This document shows, in pieces, positions 54,369 through 63,600 of a DNA stretch of 64,000 nucleotides. The position numbers and the translations under genes are program-made. The stretch lies in the NCBI GenBank assembly GCA_002338655.1, contig DDIU01000016.1:1-64000 (forward strand), given 5' to 3'. This DNA is from Flammeovirgaceae bacterium UBA1842. GTDB taxonomy: Bacteria > Bacteroidota > Bacteroidia > Cytophagales > Cyclobacteriaceae. How positions within the stretch are numbered: the first letter of the stretch is position 1; the number at the start of each line of letters is the position of its first letter. The notes under the pieces are model-generated. The model was not told where the DNA came from, did not search any database, and saw nothing but the letters and a program-made list of their open reading frames with translations.

Positions 54369-55266
54369 TTTTTACCTCCTTTACTTTAACGTTATATCGC
54401 TCTTGCGAATAGAACCTAAACTGATCAAGCTCCTTATTTTCAATGCCGTTTTGTTTCCCATATATGGCCCTGTCCAACGTGCCCAGAAGAGGTGCTATCG
54501 TAGCAATATGATCATATTTTGACATCTCTTTAGTAGTCATTTTTGTGTAAGGCTTACCTTCTAGGTCCTCCAGGTACTTTTTCCACAGTTGCAGCACATG
54601 CTCATAAAAGTCCGGCCCATTTTTTCCATTATAAAGCAAATCATCAAACTGACTTAAAAACTTAAGGTGTTTTTTGTTCAATCTCTTCAATATAAACCAC
54701 TTACGAATCCGTTTTCCAAAGAATATAAATATGATTAATACAACTACAAAGAGGATGCAAAGACCTGCTATCAGATAGGGATAATTGAAGGCCAACCTTA
54801 CATTTTTAAAAGCTGTATTTTCGATTAACGGCATGGCTTCGGCAGCCACCGAATCGGGAATTTCCGTTACTAGTTGGGTCAAAAGTATTGAATCCCTTTC
54901 TACAAGTATTTTAATGCTATCCCCTCCAGACACCAGAAAGACAGGCAGTTGGTAATACTGTACGGTGTCTATTTCGAAAGTGGTAAGGTAATATATGGCA
55001 CTGTCGTAGCTATACTTTGAATCCGACTTGGTTGGGAAATACAGTTTTTCACCAAGTTCAAGGGGATTGTAATCAAATAAGGAATCGGGAAATACAACAT
55101 CCTTATTGATCGGGTATTTGGCAGTGAGAACATAGGGGGTACTAATTCCTATTTTAATACTGTCTTCAAGAAAATATCCTTTAGCAATGACTTCTTTTTC
55201 CTGTGCTGAAGAACTAAGTGAAAACAGTAATAGTACAAGGGAACCAAAAACAAAATTTCTAAACAC
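54361..55266 (-). CDS. Bat-operon membrane protein (BatB/DUF4381-position protein)
   Basis: The 301-residue protein has a signal peptide, a beta-rich periplasmic part (about 25-170) and one membrane helix (IAGLCILFVVVLIIFIFFG). A basic cytoplasmic C-terminal domain follows (KYLEDLEGKPYTKMTTKEM). It occupies the place usually held by DUF4381- or BatD-like proteins, between the DUF58 and BatA genes. It overlaps both neighbours by eight bases. The sequence is divergent and the precise family was not recognised. Confidence 0.75.
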   Translation of the reverse strand: MFRNFVFGSLVLLLFSLSSSAQEKEVIAKGYFLEDSIKIGISTPYVLTAKYPINKDVVFPDSLFDYNPLELGEKLYFPTKSDSKYSYDSAIYYLTTFEIDTVQYYQLPVFLVSGGDSIKILVERDSILLTQLVTEIPDSVAAEAMPLIENTAFKNVRLAFNYPYLIAGLCILFVVVLIIFIFFGKRIRKWFILKRLNKKHLKFLSQFDDLLYNGKNGPDFYEHVLQLWKKYLEDLEGKPYTKMTTKEMSKYDHIATIAPLLGTLDRAIYGKQNGIENKELDQFRFYSQERYNVKVKEVKNG

Positions 55267-56137
55267 TTTTCAACGATTTATTTCTGATCTTAAATAATTT
55301 GATGAGTTTAGGCACATAATCTTCATCGGTATCTACTGATATAAAGTTGATTTGATGTTTTTTAGCAAACAATGCCAGTTCTTTTTCCTTGTCTGCATAA
55401 TTACTTTTCACCTTTGATCTGAAATTTCCAAATGAAGTATTTACCCAAACTGTTTTTTTGCTTTCTTTATCATAAACGGGCACAATACCCAATTTAGGAA
55501 GGCGTGTTTCTCTTTTATCGGTGATCCTAATCGCCACCACATCGTGCTTACGTGCCATTCCCTTCAGATTGTGAAAATAGTCTTCATCTATAAAGTCCGA
55601 GATAAATACCATTACACTTCTTCGCTTAAGGGTATTGAGCGTGAAAAGAATGGCCTTACTTAAATCGGTTTTAACTGACTCAGGCTTCAGGTGCACCAGA
55701 CTATGAATGAGCTCATAGGCATGTTTTGCCCCTTTACTTGGCTTTAGATATTTTTCTTTTTTGTCGGAGAACCCAACAAAACCCACCTGACTACCTTCTT
55801 TTGCTGCTGATAGTGCTAAAACACCACAAATTTCTTTACCGATATCTAATTTTTGTTTTCCATCATCTCCAATTTCCTGTGAAGCACTCACATCTAATAT
55901 GAAAAACACGGTCTGTTCCTTTTCTTCCTTAAAGGTCTTTACAAACGTTCCTTGGCCCTTTGCACTCACATTCCAATCTATGGTTCTGATATCATCACCA
56001 TACTGATAGGTACGTACATCATCGAATTCCAATCCTGATCCTTTGAAAATCGAATGAAAGTCTCCCTGCATTTGACTGTTGATAGCCTTTCTTATTTGTA
56101 TTTCGTATTTTCGAAGCTTCTTAAGGAGTTCCTTCAT
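55259..56137 (-). CDS. DUF58-domain protein
   Basis: The 292-residue cytoplasmic protein shows the DUF58 signature LEFDDVRTYQYGDDIRTIDW, with a VWA-like fold carrying DVSASQEIG (metal-site-like). DUF58 proteins usually accompany MoxR ATPases and VWA proteins. Here it is the first gene of the operon with the BatA partner. No MoxR gene is in the window; the next gene upstream diverges. Confidence 0.92.
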   Translation of the reverse strand: MKELLKKLRKYEIQIRKAINSQMQGDFHSIFKGSGLEFDDVRTYQYGDDIRTIDWNVSAKGQGTFVKTFKEEKEQTVFFILDVSASQEIGDDGKQKLDIGKEICGVLALSAAKEGSQVGFVGFSDKKEKYLKPSKGAKHAYELIHSLVHLKPESVKTDLSKAILFTLNTLKRRSVMVFISDFIDEDYFHNLKGMARKHDVVAIRITDKRETRLPKLGIVPVYDKESKKTVWVNTSFGNFRSKVKSNYADKEKELALFAKKHQINFISVDTDEDYVPKLIKLFKIRNKSLKSV

Positions 56138-56259
56138 TGGCTCAATATTAGCTTAATGATGTCACAAATTTGTGGAATAATACTTGTATTGAAAAAATAT
56201 CGATGACCAAAAGGCCAACAAACATTATCAACGGTTAAAAAGCTCAAAAGATTAAAAAA

Positions 56260-56646
56260 ATGAGAATAATTATTTTATTATTTGCTTGCCTCATGATCGT
56301 GGGTTGCACACGAACCAAGGAGATACCCAATGACATAATGAAGCCCAATGAAATGGTGCCTGTATTGCTGGATATCTATCTGGCCGAAAGCCAAATAACA
56401 GAGTTGCGGTTAAATAGAGATACCACGGCCAGTATATTCCAAACCTATGAAGGGTTGATTTATGATTCACTTAATGTGGACCGTGAAAAATACAAGAAGA
56501 GCTTGACCTATTATTATGATCATACCGATCAATTGGAAATCATTTATGAGGCGATTTTAGATACGCTTACTAAAAGGGATTCTAGATTGAGAAGCATGCA
56601 GTCCAAAGCGGATTCTTTAGTTAGAAAAAAAGCAGAGAATAAATAA
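56260..56646 (+). CDS. DUF4296 lipoprotein
   Basis: The 128-residue lipoprotein (lipobox MIVGC) contains the DUF4296 helical core (MVPVLLDIYLAESQITELRL, LTYYYDHTDQLEIIYEAILDTL). The family is common in Bacteroidota, of unknown function. Its stop adjoins the mutS2 start directly, so the two are probably cotranscribed. Confidence 0.88.
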   Translation: MRIIILLFACLMIVGCTRTKEIPNDIMKPNEMVPVLLDIYLAESQITELRLNRDTTASIFQTYEGLIYDSLNVDREKYKKSLTYYYDHTDQLEIIYEAILDTLTKRDSRLRSMQSKADSLVRKKAENK

Positions 56647-59034
56647 GTGCTTTATCCAAACGATATAGAGGAGAAATTAGGATTTGATAAGATCAGAACA
56701 CTTGTCAAGGGCAAGTGTGCCTCCACATTGGGTACTTCTGTTGCAGACCAAATGCGATTCACTTCTAATTATGACCTCATTGTTAAACTCCTTGAACAAA
56801 CCAATGAATTTCAAAGGATACTGATCTCCGGTGATTCATTCCCAACTTCAAATTTTATAGATGTCACTGATTTACTTAAAAAAAGTGCCACTGAAGGTGC
56901 TTTTTTATCTGAATTGGAACTTCTTGATATTAGTAAATCTTTAGAGACCGTTATAAAATGCATTCACTTTCTAAAATTAAATAAGGAGACCTACCCGAAT
57001 TTAAGCTTGCTATCAGCAAATATAGAAGTGGATGCAGCCATAGTAAGTGCTATTGCCGAAAAGATAGACCTTGATGGCCGTGTAAAGGATAATGCCACTA
57101 AAGCCTTACAGGATATCCGTCATAGTTTGAGGAACAGGTACAATCAGGTACGGAAATCAATGCAGTCTATTTATAAAAAGGCGGTAGAAGATGGGTTAGT
57201 ACCAAGTGGATCATCCATTACCGTTAGAGATGGCCGAATGGTCATTCCAGTATTGGCCGAATATAAAAAACGGATTAGTGGATTTATTCATGATGAATCC
57301 TCCACTGGAGGCACTATCTACATGGAGCCTACTTCCATATTAGAAGGCAATAATGAAATCCGGGAGCTTGAATATGCAGAAAAACGAGAGGTAATAAAGA
57401 TATTAATACAACTTACCAATACCATCAGACTCAACCTACCTGATCTAAAGGAAGGGTATTCCTTTCTAGGGAAAATAGACTTTATTAGGGCTAAAGCGCG
57501 ATTTTCAAAAGATATAGAGGGGATAAAGCCTCAAATAAATAAAAACCCTCTAGTGCAATGGAAGAATGCAACGCATCCATTATTGAAACTTGCATTGGAA
57601 AAAGAAGGTAGAGCAATAGTTCCACTCTCGATCCAACTACAAGCAGAAGAGCGTATTATTGTCATTTCAGGGCCCAATGCAGGTGGAAAATCGGTAAGCT
57701 TAAAAACGGTAGGCCTGATCCAGTATATGCTACAATGTGGACTGCTCGTACCTCTCGATCAAGGCTCTGAAGCCGGTATTTTTGATAATATTTTTATAGA
57801 TATTGGTGACGAACAGTCATTGGAAAATGATTTGAGTACTTACAGTTCCCATCTAAAAAGCATGAAGTTTTTTATTGAGCAATCAAATAATAAATCGCTT
57901 TGCTTAATAGATGAATTTGGGACTGGAACAGACCCGCAGTTCGGAGGGCCAATTGCAGAAGCCATATTAAAAGAGCTACATACCAAAAAGACTTTTGGTG
58001 TGATCACCACCCATTATAGCAACATTAAGAGCTTTACAGAGCGTACTGCTGGGCTTGTTAATGGGGCCATGCGCTTTGATATGAACAAGTTAGAGCCCAT
58101 GTTTCAGCTTGATGTTGGTAAACCAGGCAGTTCATTTTCATTGGAAGTAGCCCGTAAAACCGGTTTACCAAAAGATTTGCTTGACTATGCCAAAGCCGTA
58201 ATTGGTGATAAGAACATAGATGTAGATGATCTGCTGATGAAATTGGAGCGGCAGAAGCAATTGGTAAAAGAGAGGGATGAAAAACTCCGTGAGCGTGAGC
58301 ATGAAGTGAAAAGATTGGAACATGACTATAAAAGCCTGTTAGAGAAACTCGAGTTAAATAAGAAGGATATTATCTCAAAAGCTAAGGAAGAAGCTTCTCG
58401 ATTGTTGAAAGACACCAATAGGGAAATAGAAAAAACGATCAGGCACATTAAGGCGAACAGCGCCCATAAAGCCGAAACAAAGAAGGCCCGTGAGCGACTT
58501 CAAAATTTGAAAGATAAAGTGGAAGAGCCAAAAGTTGTGGTTAAACCCCTAAGAGTTAACAGATCAGACAAGCCATTAGCTCCAGGCGATTTGGTTAAAT
58601 TGACAGATCAGGACGTAACGGCTACTATATTGGCCATTAAGGGGAAGGATGCAGAGGTCCAGATTGGTTTGTTGAAGTCCAAGGTGAAACTGGATCGGCT
58701 TGTACGGATTTCTAAAGGACAGGATAAGACCATTCAAAAAGAAAAAGCAAGATCTACCCATGGCTTGAACATGACGGACAAACTGGTGAACTTTAACACT
58801 ACCTTGGATTTACGTGGGAAACGGGCTGAAGAGGTGATGGGTGAATTGGATCGGTTTTTAGATGATGCGATTTTGTTTGGGTTGGATGAAGTAAGGATAC
58901 TTCATGGAAAGGGCAATGGTGTACTCCGAGAAGTGGTTAGAAATCATGCGAAGTCTCAAAGTTTTGTTTCCTCAGCCCAAGATGAGCACATCGATAGGGG
59001 CGGAGCAGGAATTACGGTGATCAACTTAAAGTAA
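56647..59034 (+). CDS. mutS2: Endonuclease MutS2
   Basis: The 795-residue protein has a MutS-type clamp and ABC ATPase with Walker A (ISGPNAGGKSVSLKT) and Walker B (LCLIDEFGTGTDP). A long coiled coil (about 530-640), a KOW-like part, and a C-terminal Smr endonuclease domain follow (LDLRGKRAEEVMGEL, VRILHGKGNGVLR). MutS2 suppresses homologous recombination and rescues collided ribosomes in other bacteria. The start is GTG at 56647, immediately after the DUF4296 stop. Confidence 0.95.
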   Translation: MLYPNDIEEKLGFDKIRTLVKGKCASTLGTSVADQMRFTSNYDLIVKLLEQTNEFQRILISGDSFPTSNFIDVTDLLKKSATEGAFLSELELLDISKSLETVIKCIHFLKLNKETYPNLSLLSANIEVDAAIVSAIAEKIDLDGRVKDNATKALQDIRHSLRNRYNQVRKSMQSIYKKAVEDGLVPSGSSITVRDGRMVIPVLAEYKKRISGFIHDESSTGGTIYMEPTSILEGNNEIRELEYAEKREVIKILIQLTNTIRLNLPDLKEGYSFLGKIDFIRAKARFSKDIEGIKPQINKNPLVQWKNATHPLLKLALEKEGRAIVPLSIQLQAEERIIVISGPNAGGKSVSLKTVGLIQYMLQCGLLVPLDQGSEAGIFDNIFIDIGDEQSLENDLSTYSSHLKSMKFFIEQSNNKSLCLIDEFGTGTDPQFGGPIAEAILKELHTKKTFGVITTHYSNIKSFTERTAGLVNGAMRFDMNKLEPMFQLDVGKPGSSFSLEVARKTGLPKDLLDYAKAVIGDKNIDVDDLLMKLERQKQLVKERDEKLREREHEVKRLEHDYKSLLEKLELNKKDIISKAKEEASRLLKDTNREIEKTIRHIKANSAHKAETKKARERLQNLKDKVEEPKVVVKPLRVNRSDKPLAPGDLVKLTDQDVTATILAIKGKDAEVQIGLLKSKVKLDRLVRISKGQDKTIQKEKARSTHGLNMTDKLVNFNTTLDLRGKRAEEVMGELDRFLDDAILFGLDEVRILHGKGNGVLREVVRNHAKSQSFVSSAQDEHIDRGGAGITVINLK

Positions 59035-59537
59035 ATTGGAAGGAATAAGTCTAGTGCTTTGATAAGCTTAGAATAGCATCTTCTAAGTAATTAAAACCCA
59101 CCCTATTAATCTTGATGGATTAAGGCGCAAAATAGACGCAATAAGAGTCTAAGCTTACATTTCCATTACATATTTTAATAATATATACCGACATAAAGAT
59201 TAACATTTTTTAACAATCATTTGAAATTGCTGTGTAAGTTATTTTATTAAAAAAGTAAAATATATTCAAATTAATAAAGATTAAAAACAATAAAGCACAT
59301 TGTATTTAAGAGATCTTTTAATCTAATAGTTTGGATACTGGGCGTTCTTTTATTCACATGGACGTATCTAATCGGCAAAATTACAACTAAGACCCATCCT
59401 TAAATTGGATACATAAATGCATTATTATTAACTATTGGTATCAAATTATTACATAACTACTAAGCATGACATGTTTTACGATTTTATATAATAATATATA
59501 CATTATTTTGTCATTAACTTTTAATTTATAGTCTTAG
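59035..59537. other. 503-bp A+T-rich spacer
   Basis: The interval has no gene, tRNA or terminator that I can support. It is strongly A+T-rich, with short inverted words (aagcttaga/tctaagtaa near 59067-59093 and tctaagctta near 59148). It probably holds the promoter of the chaperone-lipoprotein-RHS operon. No clear TAnnTTTG box was found close to that start. Confidence 0.5.
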
Positions 59538-59540
59538 TTG

Positions 59541-60077
59541 ATGAGATACCTCCCACATTATACAGCTTTACTAGCTTTAGCGGTTTCAGCATTTACACTT
59601 TACTTCTCAATTGAGAATAAACCTAAAATTGCATATATCGAATCCAACCGACTACTTGTTTCATACAAAGGAATGCAAGCGGCAAGCAGTGAGTATCAAA
59701 ATAAGGTTAAGATTTGGACCGCAAATATCGATACATTAAGGAACGAACTTCAAACTGAGATTAAGAAATATGAAGTTGAAAAGAAAGGATTATCTAAAAA
59801 GGAGCGACAACTTACAGAAAAGCTAATAAATACTAAACAAAAACAGTTGGTTGATTATCAAAGATCAATTGAGCAAAAGGCGGCCAAAGAGGATCAAGAA
59901 GTAACCCAAAAAGTACTTGACAAGGTGAGCGCTTATGTGAAGTCATTTGGCAATAAACATGGTTATACCATCATCATTGGTGCCACAGAGTCTGGAAATT
60001 TAGTTTATGCAGAGGAAGCACTCAATCTAACTGATGAAATACTAATAGGCTTAAATGAAGAATATGAGAAAAATTAG
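59541..60077 (+). CDS. OmpH/Skp-like periplasmic chaperone
   Basis: The 178-residue protein has an N-terminal hydrophobic segment (ALLALAVSAFTLYFS) that may anchor it or be cleaved. It then has the Skp/OmpH layout: KPKIAYIESNRLLVSYKG as first strand and tip, and a long charged coiled coil (residues ~45-125). A returning strand follows (YTIIIGATESGNLVYAEEALNLT). Skp-type chaperones hold unfolded outer-membrane or secreted proteins. Here it is the first gene of a set ending in a giant RHS-like protein, so it may be a dedicated carrier. The ATG at 59541 is preferred over the TTG at 59538. Confidence 0.85.
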   Translation: MRYLPHYTALLALAVSAFTLYFSIENKPKIAYIESNRLLVSYKGMQAASSEYQNKVKIWTANIDTLRNELQTEIKKYEVEKKGLSKKERQLTEKLINTKQKQLVDYQRSIEQKAAKEDQEVTQKVLDKVSAYVKSFGNKHGYTIIIGATESGNLVYAEEALNLTDEILIGLNEEYEKN

Positions 60078-60615
60078 TATCATATTAATTCCTTATTTGT
60101 TTTTGATAAGCTGTGATCTAAAGCCTGTTACATTGGCTGAATTGAAAGATTATGTTCAAAATCCAAATAACGGTTTAACTCAGTCAATACAATTAGGTCA
60201 AGTGGAATTAAGTGTACAATACAAACCTAGTGAATTAATGGCTGCCGTTGATATAATAAGATCAAAAGCATTAGCCTCAGATTCCATTATACAATACTAT
60301 AAACAATTCACATATCTATTAATTTCCATAGGCAGTGATAATGTATATGTTGATGCTATTCTGAATCAAAAAATTCAGGACTTTACATCTAAAATTGACC
60401 AATCGGTAAACTTCAATAATCAGTCTTTAATTGATTATCATGTGATAGATAATTATGCAATTGCAGGCTCAACCGATATCCTACTGGTTTACAACTACAT
60501 CAAAGAAAAGGAAAATCTTGAATTAGATATTGATACTAGCGTACTAGGTTACGGAGTACAGTCCTTTATATTTTTTGGTAAGCAGATTGAGAATATACCA
60601 CCTTTAATAATTTGA
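60064..60615 (+). CDS. Small lipoprotein of the RHS-associated operon
   Basis: The 183-residue lipoprotein (lipobox FLISC) has a helical middle (PSELMAAVDIIRSKALASDSIIQYYK). It has no recognised domain. An ATG at 60055 is also possible; both starts lie inside the chaperone gene, so the two are translationally coupled. The stop is 4 bases before the ATG of the RHS-like gene. Its role may be to anchor or escort the large secreted protein. That is inferred from coupling only. Confidence 0.75.
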   Translation: MRKISIILIPYLFLISCDLKPVTLAELKDYVQNPNNGLTQSIQLGQVELSVQYKPSELMAAVDIIRSKALASDSIIQYYKQFTYLLISIGSDNVYVDAILNQKIQDFTSKIDQSVNFNNQSLIDYHVIDNYAIAGSTDILLVYNYIKEKENLELDIDTSVLGYGVQSFIFFGKQIENIPPLII

Positions 60616-60619
60616 CTTG

Positions 60620-63600
60620 ATGAGGATAATAAGACTAAAATTTGTTACCCGTTTTTTAAGCGTATTTTTCATTTTGCTCTTTTTAAATTCATTGTTGGCT
60701 CCAACAATTACTCTTGCTCTGACCAATGGGCCTCACCAGCCTGAGTACACTGCCTACGAGGAGCCCGGACAACAGGATATGGTTGACCTGCTTACTGGAG
60801 ATTTTACTTATCGTCTACCTGCGGTTGTTATACCAGGACCTGAAGGAGGTTTCTCAATGCCGCTATCGTATAAAGCTGGAATAGGTTTGGACCAAGAGGC
60901 TAGTTGGGTGGGTTTAGGTTGGTCATTAAATGCCGGGGCCATTACCAGAAATGTAGTAGAGTACCCGGATGACGCAAGTGGTGAGGTGTTTCAAATTCAT
61001 AGAACGAATGATGATCTCGCCCGAGGATGGACAGGCAGCATTCCGGGGATTGGTTCAATAGGTTGGAATAATAACGATGGTCATACTGGCCGATTAAGCG
61101 TATTAGGCTTAGTTGGATTTAGTTATAATAATGGTTCAGTTACGGCAGGTAACTTATTTGGTGTTGAATTTAACAAAAATGGGGTAGCTCCCAATCCACT
61201 GCGAACTGTAAGTGCAATACTCACTATTTCAACTTATGGCACAGCAAGTGGTTACGTGGAAGCTGCAAAGCAAGCGGCAGTACAGGTTGCAATTGAAGCA
61301 GCAGCTACGGCTGCGATTGGTGTGTCTTCACCCAGCATCGGACCACAAGGTTTTTGGAAATTATCTAAATCTACTGATAAAAGACTTTTTTATACAAATT
61401 ATAAGTATTACCTAGATCAAACCAGATATGAAGATATGTATGGTGTGCTCCATCTTGGTGAAATGAAAAGATATTACTATGATATCGAAAATCCCAGAGT
61501 ATATACCAGTGCTTTTGATACCGATGGTGTTACACCTGTTTATTTGAACGATGGAGCAAATATTGAGGAAAATGGTGCTGCTAGCGATATGTATTATGAT
61601 TTTGATGGCACATCATCATATGTCAGTTCAAGTAGTCCTACAAGTTTGGCAAAGGACAGATATTCGGTAATGGGGCCGGGAATATCTGGTTCTATCGAAC
61701 CTTATAGATTGGATATAGGAACTTTGTCCTTTCCTAGGCAAATGAAAAATGACCATGTGAGAATAGCAATGCTTCCTTGGAAATCCAGAGCTTGGCCTGA
61801 ATCCTACAAGCCTCAATTTAGATATCGAAGTTCAACAGCTAATGCTTACTACCATCATGTAGGTGGCACTGGCACATCTTCAAATTACACTTTCGATTTG
61901 GATAATATTAATTTCGGTATTGAACATGAAGTCAACTCAAATAGTAAATTAGCCTATCGTACTTCTGACCCTTCTTTACCGGAATATTATAACTTTGGAA
62001 GTTCTGGTGCAAAAACAGAAGCCCCTAGAGAGGGACTATCCTATTTGGGACTTTCACAGGAAAAAAATGTGGAATGGTACACCAATAATGATATTATTAC
62101 TGGCAATGCAACTGGATTTATGGATTGCTTTTCAACGCAAGGTAGAGAAACATCTCTTGATTTGAATAGTGAGTTTGGTATTGCCTATAATGCATGGCAG
62201 GAAAATACTAATACTCTTAAAATCGGAGTTACCAGTGTCGAATATTTGGAGGTTGGAGATTTTGTCCGAATCGATGGGAAAGCCCTAGGGTCAAATCTCG
62301 TTATTTATGATTTTAATCTTACCAATATTGAAATTACAGAGGTAGGAACTGATTACTTAGTTTTTGATGCGGATATTCCTGATTATATATATTCAGGTAA
62401 AATCTATTCGAGCAAAATAAGAGTGAATTCTAATACCATTGGTGGTTATTCAATTACTCGTGAAGACGGCCAAACTTACCATTACGCCTTACCCATTTAT
62501 GATTGGAATGATTACACTTACATTGAAGATGTTAATGATGCCGATAATGTGACCACATTAAATAGAATGGAGCCATTCCCAAGTGCATGGTTGCTTACTT
62601 CAATTACAGGGTCTGATTTTGTGGATAGAAACGAAAATGGTCAGGTAGATGAAGAGGACTGGGGGTATTGGGTAAAATTTGATTACGGTAAGTTTTCCAA
62701 TAATTATCAATGGAGAACGCCTTATGAAGGAATGATAAAATCTGATGATGGAGAGTCTTGGACTTATCAAAGTGGACAAAGACAGCAGTATTATTTAAAT
62801 AGCATACAGACCAGAACACATATGGGTCTGTTTATTAAAGATGTGAAGTTAGATGGCCGTGATGCGGATGTAAATGCACCGTCTTCTTCAATGTTACTGG
62901 ATGAATTTGTTCTCTTAAAAAATCAAGATTATGAATCACTTGTATCCATGGGTTTCTCACCTGGAAATAATACCACCCATACTCAATTAACTACAATTTC
63001 AGACAATATGACAACAGTGATTGATAAAGATGATTTTACACCATTACAGCGAAATTATCTTTATCAAAATCAGTTGGCCAGAGTGAAATTTAATTATGAT
63101 TACTCCCTTGCCAAGAATACGACAAATTCATTTTCAATATCATCAGGAGTTAAAACTGGCGTTGATACAATAGGAAAACTAACCTTAAATTCAATTTCTA
63201 TTTATGGAAGAAACAATATAAAAACAGCTCCTGATTACTTATTTTTCTATGGATACAACCCAGAATATGATAAAGACAAATGGGATGGATGGGGCTATTA
63301 TAATTCAAATGGAACATCTGCGCATGATACCCATCAATCTTCAAATATTGATCAGGACGGATATGCATGGTCATTAAATAAGGTTACAAATCCTTTGGGG
63401 AATGATTTAGAGATTGAATATGAACGGGATAGGTATACATCTATTTCAGGAAATAGCATTCCAGAAAAAAAAGGGGAGGGCATAAGGGTTAAATCCATTC
63501 AATCAACAAATGGAATTCAATCCTTCAAAACACGGTATGAATATACTAACTCAGGAGTTTCATCAGGGGTCGTGGCTCAGGAACCAGCCTATATTAAACA

